DNA of 64,000 bases from Belnapia rosea (GTDB lineage: Bacteria > Pseudomonadota > Alphaproteobacteria > Acetobacterales > Acetobacteraceae): contig NZ_FMZX01000001.1 of NCBI RefSeq assembly GCF_900101615.1, forward strand, positions 310,001-374,000, in the 5' to 3' direction. Below, one piece after another: positions 40,199 through 49,841 of this stretch (position 1 is its first letter; every line of letters starts with the position of its first letter). Both the position numbers and the translations under genes were made by a program. The notes beneath the pieces were generated by a model. That model searched no databases, was not told the origin of the DNA, and saw only the letters and a list, made by a program, of their open reading frames with translations.

Positions 40199-41049
40199 GG
40201 CGACATCTCCTCATCCTTGGGCCGCCCCTCGCCTGGCTGCTGCTGCTGGTAGCGGCACCGCTCGGTATCCTTGGCCTCATTGCCTTCGCCGAAGCCGGAC
40301 CTGGGGTGCCGCCCTTCATCCCGCCGCTTGCCTGGGAGGGCGGCCCCGTTTGGCAGGGCAGCAGCGAAAGTCTCGCTACGCTCCTGGCCGATTCCTACTA
40401 CCTGGAGGCTTTCCTCCGCTCGCTGCTGACCGCCTTCGTCACGGCCGCGCTCTGCCTGTTGCTGGCCTATCCGATGGCACTTGGCATCGCCGGGGCGCGG
40501 CCCGGCTGGCGGCTGCCTCTGCTGCTGCTGGTGCTGCTGCCCTTCTGGACCGGCTTCCTGCCGCGGCTCGGCGCCTGGATCGGGTTGTTTCGGGATGGCG
40601 GCTGGGTGAACGGGATGCTTGGCCTGCTCGGCATCGGCCCATTGCGCCTGCTGTACACCGAGGCCGCGCTCCATGCCGGCATGGTCCATGCCTATCTGCC
40701 CTTCGCCGTGCTGCCGTTGGCGACCGCGCTGCTGCGGCGGGACCTGGCGCTGGAAGAGGCCGCGGCCGATCTCGGCGCCACGCCCTTCACCGTCTTCCGC
40801 AGCGTCACCTTGCCGCTCTCGCTGCCGGCGGCGGCCTCGGCCTTCCTGCTGGTCTTCATCCCCGCTGCCGGGGAATTCGTCATCCCCGACCTGCTCGGCC
40901 CGCCGGAGGCGCTGCTGGTCGGCCGGGTCCTCTGGAGCGAGTTTTTCCAGAACCGGGACTGGCCCTTGGCCGCCGCCCTCGCCTTGGCGCTGCTCGTGCT
41001 GCTGCTGCCACCGATCCTGCTCTTCCAGCGGCTGGGGCGACGGGCATGA
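40195..41049 (+). CDS. Polyamine-type ABC transporter permease (PotB/PotH-like), GTG start
   Basis: 284 residues with six transmembrane helices and the ABC permease EAA motif (LALEEAAADLGATPFTVFRSVTLPL) that contacts the ATPase. Start and stop both overlap neighbouring genes (GTGA at 40195, ATGA at 41046), placing it tightly in the four-gene operon. It forms a heterodimeric channel with the following permease. The Leu/Ala-rich composition and the N-terminal helix (LLILGPPLAWLLLLVAAPLGIL) are normal for the family. Confidence 0.92.
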   Translation: MRRHLLILGPPLAWLLLLVAAPLGILGLIAFAEAGPGVPPFIPPLAWEGGPVWQGSSESLATLLADSYYLEAFLRSLLTAFVTAALCLLLAYPMALGIAGARPGWRLPLLLLVLLPFWTGFLPRLGAWIGLFRDGGWVNGMLGLLGIGPLRLLYTEAALHAGMVHAYLPFAVLPLATALLRRDLALEEAAADLGATPFTVFRSVTLPLSLPAAASAFLLVFIPAAGEFVIPDLLGPPEALLVGRVLWSEFFQNRDWPLAAALALALLVLLLPPILLFQRLGRRA

Positions 41050-41840
41050 GGTGCCTTGGCCTCGCCATCGGCCTCGGCTTCCTCTGGGCGCCGATCCTGC
41101 TGATGGTCGCCTATGCCTTCAGCGCCGACCGCATCCCCTTTCAATGGGGCGGGTTCTCCCTGCGCTGGTTCGTGGCGCTGGCCGCCAATGAGCGGATGCG
41201 GGAGGCGGCGTCGCTCTCCCTCCGCATCGCCGCCGGTGCGGCGACCCTCGCCACCCTGCTCGGCGGCCTTGCCGGCTGGGCACTCGCCCGCTTCGGCCGT
41301 TTCCGCGGAAGGGCACTGCTCGGCGTGCTGGCCGGGGCGCCACTCGTCCTGCCGGAGGTGGTGACGGGCCTGTCCCTGCTGCTGCTCTTCGTCATGGCAC
41401 AGGCGGCGGCGGAGGCCTGGCTCGGCTGGCGGCTCGGCCGCGGCGCCGTCACCATCCTGCTCGCCCATGCGACGATCGGGATGGCCTATGTGGCGCTGGT
41501 GGTGCAGGCGAGGCTGGTGGCGCTCGATGCCAGCCTGGAGGAGGCGGCTGCCGATCTCGGCGCCGGGCCCTTCACCGTGCTGCGCACCGTCACCCTGCCG
41601 CTGATCGCGCCGAGCCTGGCCGCGGGTTGGCTGCTCGCCTTCACCCTCTCGCTCGACGATGTGGTCGTGGCCAGCTTCGTCTCCGGGCCGGCCGGCACGA
41701 CCCTGCCGATGATGGTGTTCTCCGCCCTCAAGGTGGGTTTGACGCCGGAGGTGAATGCCCTGGCCGCCCTGATCCTCGCGGTAGCCGCCCTGGCGGTGGG
41801 CCTGGCCGGGCTGGCCCTGCGACGCCGGGGGACGGAATAG
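41046..41840 (+). CDS. Polyamine-type ABC transporter permease (PotC/PotI-like)
   Basis: 264 residues with six transmembrane helices, including the family features IPFQWGGFSLRWFVALAAN in the first periplasmic loop and the EAA motif (ASLEEAAADLGAGPFTVLRTVTLPLI). The TLSLDDVVVASFVSGPAGTTLP block near the end is typical of PotC/PotI. The true start is the ATG at 41046 overlapping the previous stop; the same frame is open far upstream but lies antisense to nothing real there. It ends the operon; a weak CCCCC-GGA-GGGGG hairpin follows at 41875-41887. Confidence 0.92.
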   Translation: MRCLGLAIGLGFLWAPILLMVAYAFSADRIPFQWGGFSLRWFVALAANERMREAASLSLRIAAGAATLATLLGGLAGWALARFGRFRGRALLGVLAGAPLVLPEVVTGLSLLLLFVMAQAAAEAWLGWRLGRGAVTILLAHATIGMAYVALVVQARLVALDASLEEAAADLGAGPFTVLRTVTLPLIAPSLAAGWLLAFTLSLDDVVVASFVSGPAGTTLPMMVFSALKVGLTPEVNALAALILAVAALAVGLAGLALRRRGTE

Positions 41841-41869
41841 GCTCACGGCAAGGTGCGAGGCCGGGTTGA

Positions 41870-43129
<1,260 letters not shown>

Positions 43130-43135
43130 GCCGCC

Positions 43136-44338
43136 ATGCCCTCACTCGCGCAGCGCCTCGCGGAGGTGAAGGTCTCCGCCTCCGCCGCCATGACCCAGCG
43201 TGCGCGGGAGCTGCGCAGCCAGGGCATCGAGGTCATCAGCCTCTCGAATGGCGAGCCCGACTTCGCCTCGCCGCCGCATGCGATCGAGGCAGCGCATCAG
43301 GCAGCGCTACGGGGCGACACCAAGTATCCGCCCCAGGGCGGCACGCCGGCGCTGAAGGCCGCCATCGCGCGCAAGTTCAAGCGCGACAACGGCCTCGACT
43401 ACGCCGCCGACGAGATCATCGTCGGCAATGGCGGCAAGCAGGTGATCTTCAACGCCTTCATGGCGACGCTCGACCTGGGCGACGAGGTGGTGATCCCGTC
43501 TCCCTTCTGGATCAGCTATGCCGATATGGCGAAGCTCGCCGGCGGCGTGCCCGTCACCGTGCCCTGCCCGCAGAATAACGGCTTCAAGCCGCGGCCGGAG
43601 GATCTCGAGGCCGCCATCACGCCGAAGACCAAGTGGGTGCTGCTGAACTTCCCCGGCAACCCGACCGGTGCGGTGCCGACCGAGGCCGAGATGCGGGCCA
43701 TCGCCGATGTGCTGCTGCGCCATCCGCATGTCTGGGTCATGACCGACGACATGTATGAGCACCTGCTCTATGACGGCTTCGAGTACCACACCATCGCCCA
43801 GGTCGAGCCACGGCTGAAGGACCGGACCCTGACGGTCAATGGGTGCTCCAAGACCTATGCGATGACCGGCTGGCGCGTGGGCTTCGGCGGCGGGCCGGCG
43901 TCGCTCATCAAGGGCATGTTCAACATGCAGGGCCAGGCGACGGCCGGCGTCTCCACCATCAGCCAGGCTGCGGCGGCGGCGGCGCTGGATGGGCCGCAGG
44001 ATTTCGTCAAGCGCAACGCCGAGGTCTACCGGCAGCGCCGCGACCTGGCCGTCGAGATGCTGAACGCCTGCCCCGGCATCACCTGCCACAAGCCCGAGGG
44101 CGCCTTCTACGTCTTTCCGAATCTCGCCGGCTGTCTCGGCAAGACCAGCAAGGGCGGCCGGAAGATCGAGACCGACACCGATTTCGTCACGGCCCTGCTC
44201 GAGGAGAAGCGCGTCGCCGCGGTCCAGGGCACGGCCTATGGGATGAGCCCTTATATGCGCATCTCCTACGCGACCGACACGGCCAGCCTCACCGAGGCCT
44301 GCAGCCGAATCCAGGAGTTCTGCCGGGAGCTCCGATGA
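43136..44338 (+). CDS. Class I aminotransferase, tandem paralogue
   Basis: 400-aa paralogue of the preceding gene, the same length, with the same PLP Lys239 (NGCSKTYAMTGWRVGFGG) and conserved NFPGNPTG, MTDDMYEHLLYDG and [10 protein letters not shown] blocks. Differences cluster in substrate-contacting positions: SNGEPDFASP for [10 protein letters not shown] and GFGGGPASLIKGMFNMQGQATAGVSTI for the region that follows the Lys. This suggests a tandem duplication with shifted specificity. The stop overlaps the GNAT start (ATGA), so three genes form one operon. Confidence 0.88.
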   Translation: MPSLAQRLAEVKVSASAAMTQRARELRSQGIEVISLSNGEPDFASPPHAIEAAHQAALRGDTKYPPQGGTPALKAAIARKFKRDNGLDYAADEIIVGNGGKQVIFNAFMATLDLGDEVVIPSPFWISYADMAKLAGGVPVTVPCPQNNGFKPRPEDLEAAITPKTKWVLLNFPGNPTGAVPTEAEMRAIADVLLRHPHVWVMTDDMYEHLLYDGFEYHTIAQVEPRLKDRTLTVNGCSKTYAMTGWRVGFGGGPASLIKGMFNMQGQATAGVSTISQAAAAAALDGPQDFVKRNAEVYRQRRDLAVEMLNACPGITCHKPEGAFYVFPNLAGCLGKTSKGGRKIETDTDFVTALLEEKRVAAVQGTAYGMSPYMRISYATDTASLTEACSRIQEFCRELR

Positions 44339-45333
44339 GCCCGGCCGAGATCAGGCCGGGCCGTGACGAGGACAGGGCCGGCTTCATCCGCCTGATCGGC
44401 GATTGCTGGGCGGAATTCCCCAACTGCATCCTCGATGTGGACCGGGAGGCGCCGGAACTGCGGGCGCTCGCCAGCTACTTCGCCAAGGCCGGCGGCCAGC
44501 TTTGGGCGGCGGAAAAGGCGGGGAGGGTGGTCGGCATGGTCGGCACCCGGCCGCTCAACAGTGACCAGGCTTTCGAGATCTGCCGCATGTATGTCGAGGC
44601 TACGGAGCGCGGCACCGGCCTCGCCCAGCGCCTGCTGGAAGCGGCTGAGACGCATGCGCGTGCCGCGGGTGCCCAGCGCCTGGTGCTCTGGACCGATACT
44701 CGCTTCGACGCCGCCCACCGCTTCTACGAGAAGCGCGGCTACCTGCGGCAGGGCGCGATCCGCATCCTCGACGACATCTCGAAGTCGCTTGAATTCCGCT
44801 ATGCGAAGCCGGCCGCCGGGCTGGTGGTGGAGGCGCTTGACGCTGCGGCAGCGGCCAGCGCGGAGCGGCGCCTGTCCGAGATCCTCATTGCCTGCGTCGA
44901 GAGCGGCGCGAGCGTCAATTTCATCCGGCCGCTGGCGCCGGAGATGGCGCATGGCTTCTGGAAGAAGGTTGCGGCCGATGTTGCCGCCAACCGCCGCATC
45001 CTCCTGGCCGCCTGGCTGGAGGGGGAGCTGGTTGGGACGGTGCAACTCAACCTCGACACGCCGCAAAACCAGCCGCACCGGGCCGATCTCGCCAAGCTGC
45101 TGGTGGACCCCTCCGCCCGGCGCCGTGGTGTCGCCCGGGCGCTGATGCAGCGAGCGGAGCAGACCGCGCAGCGCCTCCGCCGCCGCCTGCTCGTCCTCGA
45201 CACCCTGGCAGGCGATAATGCCGAGCCGCTCTACCGCAGCCTCGGTTGGCAGGAGGCCGGCCGCATCCCCGATTATGCGCTGGACGAGACCGGCGCCGCC
45301 CATGCAACCATTATTTTCTGGAAGGCCGTCTGA
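44335..45333 (+). CDS. Double GNAT-domain acetyltransferase
   Basis: 332 residues with two GNAT folds. Domain 1 (~1-160) has ICRMYVEATERGTGLAQRLL as the acetyl-CoA-binding motif A and FYEKRGYLRQG near its end. Domain 2 (~165-332) has LAKLLVDPSARRRGVARALM (R-R-x-G-V-A) and LYRSLGWQEAG. GNAT proteins acetylate amines or amino acids. Domain 1 has G-T-G-L-A in place of the usual RGxGxG, still compatible with CoA binding. The ATG overlaps the aminotransferase stop, so the amine product of that enzyme is a reasonable substrate (inference). Confidence 0.86.
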   Translation: MSPAEIRPGRDEDRAGFIRLIGDCWAEFPNCILDVDREAPELRALASYFAKAGGQLWAAEKAGRVVGMVGTRPLNSDQAFEICRMYVEATERGTGLAQRLLEAAETHARAAGAQRLVLWTDTRFDAAHRFYEKRGYLRQGAIRILDDISKSLEFRYAKPAAGLVVEALDAAAAASAERRLSEILIACVESGASVNFIRPLAPEMAHGFWKKVAADVAANRRILLAAWLEGELVGTVQLNLDTPQNQPHRADLAKLLVDPSARRRGVARALMQRAEQTAQRLRRRLLVLDTLAGDNAEPLYRSLGWQEAGRIPDYALDETGAAHATIIFWKAV

Positions 45334-45339
45334 GCGGCC

Positions 45340-46221
45340 TCAGCTCAGGAAGCGGCCGAGCCAGATCAGCACCTCTTCCGGTGCCTCCTCTGCGAGGTAG
45401 TGGCCGCTATTGACCCCGCCGCCAGTGACCTCGCCGCTGGCGTAGTCACGCCAGATAGCCAGCGGCTCGTACCATTTGGGGATGGAGCCCTTGGCGCCCC
45501 AGAGCGCCAGCAACGGACATTGCACCTTCTGCCCGGCGGCACGGCTGGCCCGGTCATGCTCGAGATCGATGCCGACGGCCGCCCGGTAATCTTCACAGAT
45601 GGAGCGGACCGTTCCCTCCTCGCGCAGCGCCGCCAGGTAATCGGCACGGGCCTCGGGGTGGAAGAAGCTCCGGTCCTTCGGTTCGCGCGAGGTGTGCAGG
45701 TCGAACCAGTCCTCCACATCGCGCAGGATCATGCGCTCGGGCTTGTCATGCGGCTGGGCGAGGAAGAACCAATGGTAGTAGCCGAGGGCGAACTCCATGG
45801 TGGTGCGCTCGAAATGCGCCAGGGTCGGAATGATATCCATGGTGCAGAGCCGCTCGACCCGCGCCGGATGGTCGAGCGCCAGGCGATGCGCCACCCGTGC
45901 GCCGCGGTCATGGCTCACGACGGTGAAGCGCTCATGGCCCAGATCCGTCATCAGCGCAGCCAGATCCTGGGCCATGGCGCGCTTCGCCATCCCGGCGCTG
46001 TCGGGCATGGCCGGCGGCTTGGCGGAGAAGCCATAGCCGCGGATATCCGGCGCGATGACGGTGAAACGCCGTGCCAGGGTTGGCGCCAGCTTGTGCCACA
46101 TCGCATGGGTCTGAGGGTTGCCGTGCAGCAGCAGCAGCGGCGGCCCGCTGCCGCCGCGGCGCATCCGGATCCGCTGGCCATTCGCCTCGCGGTGCTCCAG
46201 CGTGAATCCCTCGAAGAACAT
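45340..46221 (-). CDS. Haloacetate (fluoroacetate) dehalogenase-type alpha/beta hydrolase
   Basis: 293-aa alpha/beta hydrolase with an aspartate nucleophile. Asp105 in VVSHDRGARVAHR, Arg106 and Arg109 (carboxylate binding), Asp129 in CTMDI, and the halide pocket His150-Trp151 in GYYHWFF match, one residue offset, the catalytic set known for fluoroacetate dehalogenase (D104, R105, R108, D128, H149, W150). The catalytic His is in SGHYLAEEAPEEV. It should cleave C-halogen bonds of short halo acids. The start at 46221 (MFFEGFTLEH) is preceded by GGAGGG at the right distance; the ATG at 46239 would place that site inside the gene. No halo acid transporter is adjacent. Confidence 0.82.
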   Translation of the reverse strand: MFFEGFTLEHREANGQRIRMRRGGSGPPLLLLHGNPQTHAMWHKLAPTLARRFTVIAPDIRGYGFSAKPPAMPDSAGMAKRAMAQDLAALMTDLGHERFTVVSHDRGARVAHRLALDHPARVERLCTMDIIPTLAHFERTTMEFALGYYHWFFLAQPHDKPERMILRDVEDWFDLHTSREPKDRSFFHPEARADYLAALREEGTVRSICEDYRAAVGIDLEHDRASRAAGQKVQCPLLALWGAKGSIPKWYEPLAIWRDYASGEVTGGGVNSGHYLAEEAPEEVLIWLGRFLS

Positions 46222-46291
46222 TGGCATCCCTCCGCCCATGGTCAGGGCAGGGGGATATTCCCCTGGGAGGCGGGGCGGCGGAAGGGGGCCG

Positions 46292-47161
46292 TCATGGAGT
46301 CGGCGTCAGGATCTCCGCTGGCGCCACATCGGTGCGCTGCGGCGGTGAGGCCATCCAGCCGGTCCCGTCCCAGGTACGGGCCAGGATCTCCACCCGATTG
46401 TCCGGCGCGATGCGGATCTCGTTATAGGCATTCGGCTCGCCCCGCAGCCTGTGTGAGGTGCTGGTGGCGGAGAGCACGACCGTCAGCCGTCCGCTGGCGG
46501 CATCGTCCGGCACGACCGCTGCCGGCTCCGCCACATCCCCGACATGCAGATGGCCGGAGAGCACCAGCCGAACGTCCCGGCGGGCAAACCCTTCGAGTGC
46601 CCGTGCCGCGCCGCCGACCAGCCGGGACTCGGGTGCGGCCCGGGGCGGGAGGAAGGGATGATGCGCGACGACGATCCGCAGCAGCCCCGGCGGCAGCGCC
46701 TCCAGCCGCGCCAGACAGCGCGCCAATCGCCCATGGCCGACCCGGCCGCGCGACCAATCCAGGTAGAAGCCCGCCCGTCGCGCCGTGTTCAGCCCAACGA
46801 CGCCGATCCGCTCATTCTGGAAAACCGGCTCCGTCTCGGGCTCGATGAAGCGCCGCCAGCGGGCGAAGGGGTCGAGAAAGCGCTCGGCCATCCAATAGCC
46901 GACGATGTCATGGTTGCCGGGTACCGCCATCACGGGCGCTCGCAGCCGGGCGATGAAGGCGCGGGCGGCCTCGAATTCCCTGGTCCGGGCCCGCATGGTG
47001 AGGTCCCCGCTGATGGCGATGAGGTCCGGCGGATCGCTATTGAGCGTATCCACCAGAGCCTCCACCACCTCCGGGATCTCGGCCCCGAAATGCAGATCGG
47101 ACAGGTGGGCGATGCGGTGGGTGCCGCCCCTGGCCTCGTTCCTCGTTGGTCCGTCCTGCAT
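46292..47161 (-). CDS. Calcineurin-like metallophosphoesterase (CpdA-like)
   Basis: 289 residues. The five metal-binding blocks are present in order: SDLHFG, GDLTMR, GNHDIV, AHHPFLPP and SGHLHVGD. The length and block spacing resemble the CpdA 3',5'-cyclic-nucleotide phosphodiesterase group, though many members act on other phosphoesters. The N-terminal 15 residues before HRIAHLSDLH are unconserved, so the start may be a few codons later. It is divergent from the CMD gene with 139 bp between. No signal peptide, so cytoplasmic. Confidence 0.87.
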   Translation of the reverse strand: MQDGPTRNEARGGTHRIAHLSDLHFGAEIPEVVEALVDTLNSDPPDLIAISGDLTMRARTREFEAARAFIARLRAPVMAVPGNHDIVGYWMAERFLDPFARWRRFIEPETEPVFQNERIGVVGLNTARRAGFYLDWSRGRVGHGRLARCLARLEALPPGLLRIVVAHHPFLPPRAAPESRLVGGAARALEGFARRDVRLVLSGHLHVGDVAEPAAVVPDDAASGRLTVVLSATSTSHRLRGEPNAYNEIRIAPDNRVEILARTWDGTGWMASPPQRTDVAPAEILTPTP

Positions 47162-47300
47162 TGTTCACCCCTGGGTCCGGCGGCAGGAACATCGGTGCGG
47201 CCCCCGGGTTCGCCCTCCCGCCCCCGAAACCTCGGGCCTGCCGGTTGACCGCGGCCCCGGCGCGGGCGAGCCTCCCCGCAGAACGAGACGGAGGAATACG

Positions 47301-47690
47301 ATGTCCGAGGATAGCGCCCTGTTCGACAAGGGCCTGCCGATCCGCCGCGAGGTGCTGGGCGCAGACTATGTCGATGCCTCCATGGCGAAGGCTGACGACT
47401 TCATGATGTCCTTCCAGCGGGCCACTACGGCCATCGCCTGGGGCTGGGCCTGGGGCGACCCGACACTGGACCGCAAGACCCGCAGCCTGATCAACCTCGC
47501 CATGCTGACGGCGCTCAACCGCGCCCCCGAGATCAAGCTGCATGTGAAGGGGGCGTTGAACAACGGCGTAACGGTCGAGGAGATCAAGGCTACGCTGCTG
47601 CATGCCACGGCCTATTGCGGCATCCCCGCCGGGCTCGATGCCTTCAAGGCGGCGCATGAGGTGCTGGTGAAGGAAGGCGCCCTCAAGTGA
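47301..47690 (+). CDS. Carboxymuconolactone decarboxylase (CMD)-family protein
   Basis: 129-aa all-helical CMD/AhpD-fold protein. The family core is RSLINLAMLTALNRAPEIKLHVKGALNNGVTVEEIKATLLHATAYCGIPAGLDAFKAA, with a single Cys (AYCG) rather than the CxxC of AhpD, which favours the decarboxylase or lactone-ring type over a peroxidase. GGAGGAATACG precedes the ATG at 47301. The stop overlaps the next start (GTGA), tying it to a dehydrogenase and a lactonase-fold hydrolase; together they look like a short ring-cleavage or lactone catabolic operon (inference). Confidence 0.87.
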   Translation: MSEDSALFDKGLPIRREVLGADYVDASMAKADDFMMSFQRATTAIAWGWAWGDPTLDRKTRSLINLAMLTALNRAPEIKLHVKGALNNGVTVEEIKATLLHATAYCGIPAGLDAFKAAHEVLVKEGALK

Positions 47691-48589
47691 GCGCGCCGAT
47701 CCGCAACATCGGCTTCGTCGGCATCGGCAATATGGGCTGGCCGATGGCGGCCAATCTGGTGAAGGCCGGCTTCGCGGTTACGGTCAGCGATGCCGTGCCG
47801 GGCCGGGCCGGACAATTCGCCCGGGAGATCGGCGGCCAGCCGGCCGCCGGCGCTGCCCAGGCGGGCGAGGGGGCGGATGCCGTCGTCACCATCCTGCCCA
47901 CCAGCAAGCAGGTGGCCGAGGTGGCGGCCGAGTTGTCGCCGGTCCTCGCCGCCGGCGCCCTCGTCATCGACATGACCAGCGGCCAGCCCGGCAAGACACG
48001 GGAGATCGCCGCCGATCTCGCCGCGCGCGGCATCGGCATGATCGATGCCCCAGTCTCAGGCGGCGTGCCTCGGGCGCGGAACGGCAGCCTCGCCATCATG
48101 CTGGGCGGGGAGGACGCCCTGCTCGACCGCGCTGCGCCGGTGCTGCAGGCGATGGGCACCAGCCTGCACCGCTGCGGCGGCATTGGCGCCGGCCAGGCGA
48201 TGAAGGCGCTGAACAACCTCGCCTCGGCGGGTAATTTCCTGATGGGCGTCGAGGTCATGCTCATCGGCCAGCGCTTCGGCCTCGATCCGGCGAAGATGGT
48301 CGATGTGCTGAACGCGTCCTCCGGCATGTCCGACAGCAGCCAGCGGAAGTTCAAGCAATTCGTTCTCAGCCGGCGCTTCGATGATGGCTTCGCGCTCGAG
48401 CTCATGGTGAAGGATCTCGGCATCGCCCTTGAGGTCGGCCGGCAGACGGAGACACCGACGCCCTTCGCCGCCCTCTGCCGCGAGATGTGGGCGGCGGCGC
48501 TGGCCTCGCTCGGGCCCGGCAACAACCACACCGCCTCCGCCCAGCTGCCGGAGAAGCTGGCCGGCGAGATCCTCGGGGGGAACAAATGA
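47687..48589 (+). CDS. 3-hydroxyisobutyrate/6-phosphogluconate dehydrogenase-family oxidoreductase, GTG start
   Basis: 300 residues. NAD(P) site GFVGIGNMGWPMA at 9-21 and the family motif DAPVSGGVPRARNG (120-133); the catalytic Lys173 lies in GAGQAMKALNNL. Beta-hydroxyacid dehydrogenases of this type oxidise 3-hydroxyisobutyrate, tartronate semialdehyde precursors or similar 3-hydroxy acids. It sits between a CMD-like gene and an MBL-fold gene, both joined by 4-base overlaps, so its substrate is probably an intermediate of the same route. The GTG start is fixed by the overlap and a normal N-terminus. Confidence 0.88.
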   Translation: MSAPIRNIGFVGIGNMGWPMAANLVKAGFAVTVSDAVPGRAGQFAREIGGQPAAGAAQAGEGADAVVTILPTSKQVAEVAAELSPVLAAGALVIDMTSGQPGKTREIAADLAARGIGMIDAPVSGGVPRARNGSLAIMLGGEDALLDRAAPVLQAMGTSLHRCGGIGAGQAMKALNNLASAGNFLMGVEVMLIGQRFGLDPAKMVDVLNASSGMSDSSQRKFKQFVLSRRFDDGFALELMVKDLGIALEVGRQTETPTPFAALCREMWAAALASLGPGNNHTASAQLPEKLAGEILGGNK

Positions 48590-49395
48590 CAGCGTCGGAA
48601 CCGCTTTGGGAGGCCTATGCCATCCGGTACGGCCGGCATGACCGCACGGCGCAGGCCAATTTCCTGCTGCCGGTCGCCGACCCGCATGAGGCGATGCCGC
48701 TCGACTATTTCGTCTGGCTGCTGCGCAATGCCGAGGGCCACGAGATCGTCGTCGATACCGGCTTCGACGCCGCGTGCGCCGAGCGGCGCGGGCGCAAGCT
48801 GAGCCGTTCCGTCGCCGATGGCCTGCGGGCGATGGGCAGCGATCCGGCCCGGGTGCAGGACGTGGTGGTGACGCACCTCCATTACGATCATGCCGGCAGC
48901 ATCGACATCTTCACCGGTGCGCGGATTCATATCCAGGACCGGGAAATGGCTTTCGCCACGGGCCGGCACATGTGTACCGCCTGCATCCGCCTGCCCTTCG
49001 AGGCCGACCACGTCGTCTCCATGGTCCGCGCCCTCTTCGCCGACAAGGTGGTGTTCCATGACGGGGCAGGGGAGGTGGCGCCGGGCGTGACGGTCCACCG
49101 CGTCGGCGGCCATTCCGACGGGTTGCAGGTGGTGCGGGTGCAGACGGCGCGCGGCCCGGTGGTGATCGCCTCGGACGCCATGCATTTCTACGCCAATGAC
49201 CGGCAGGGCAATCCCTTCCCGATCATCTTTGATCTTGGCGCCATGACCCAGGGCTGGCGCATCGCCCGCCGCCTGGCGGAAGGCGACGAGACACGGGTGA
49301 TCCCTGGCCACGACCCCGAAGTCCTCACGCGCTTCCCGGCCGTGCCGGGGCATGAGGGCGATGTGGTTGCGCTGCACCTGCCGCCCGCCTGGTAG
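48586..49395 (+). CDS. MBL-fold hydrolase, N-acyl homoserine lactonase family
   Basis: 269 residues with the metallo-beta-lactamase signature THLHYDHAGS (His97, His99, Asp101, His102), later ligands in GGHSDG and IASDA and a final PGHDP. Block order and length match the AHL-lactonase (AiiA/AttM-like) group. It could quench acyl-homoserine lactone signals, but its place in an operon with a CMD-like protein and a 3-hydroxyacid dehydrogenase makes a lactone intermediate in catabolism equally likely, as for AttM in gamma-butyrolactone use. The ATG overlaps the previous stop (ATGA). Confidence 0.85.
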   Translation: MTASEPLWEAYAIRYGRHDRTAQANFLLPVADPHEAMPLDYFVWLLRNAEGHEIVVDTGFDAACAERRGRKLSRSVADGLRAMGSDPARVQDVVVTHLHYDHAGSIDIFTGARIHIQDREMAFATGRHMCTACIRLPFEADHVVSMVRALFADKVVFHDGAGEVAPGVTVHRVGGHSDGLQVVRVQTARGPVVIASDAMHFYANDRQGNPFPIIFDLGAMTQGWRIARRLAEGDETRVIPGHDPEVLTRFPAVPGHEGDVVALHLPPAW

Positions 49396-49411
49396 GGCAG
49401 GCTGCTGGCGG

Positions 49412-49738
49412 CTACCACGACAGCACCACGACAGTGAGGAAGAGGCCGGCCAGCGAGAGCCCCATCGCCAGCCCCGGCCAGTAGGGCCGGGCGCCGGACT
49501 GAACCACCAGCGCATTGGCGGCCAGCGAGGCAACCAGGCCGGCGAGGGGCTGGGACCAATGCAGGTTCCAGGAGCCCCAGGCCAGCAGCACCAACCAGAA
49601 GGCGAAGGCGGACCGGCCGAAGATGTGGAAGGCGCGGTCTGCCGCCGCTGCCACGGGCCGCAGCCCAGGCGTCGTGCTCCTCGCTTCAATGACCCCGGCA
49701 AGGGAAAGGCAGATCAGGGCGATGATGTAGACGCTCAT
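49412..49738 (-). CDS. Small polytopic membrane protein
   Basis: 108 residues with an N-terminal helix (VYIIALICLSLAGVIEA), a second hydrophobic region (AFAFWLVLLAWGSWNL), and two more at LAGLVASLAANALVV and LAMGLSLAGLFLTVVVL. No family is recognised. It converges on the lactonase-fold gene with a 16-bp gap and has no partner on its strand. The hydrophobic pattern and full-length frame support a real gene, but function is unknown. Confidence 0.65.
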   Translation of the reverse strand: MSVYIIALICLSLAGVIEARSTTPGLRPVAAAADRAFHIFGRSAFAFWLVLLAWGSWNLHWSQPLAGLVASLAANALVVQSGARPYWPGLAMGLSLAGLFLTVVVLSW

Positions 49739-49841
49739 TCCCCTGCCTTACCCGCTGCTGGACCGGCAGGGGAGGGGTCGCGCCCTTGGCAAAGCTGGCT
49801 TAGGCTCGATCTCAAGCACGACAACGGCGAGAGCGAGACCC

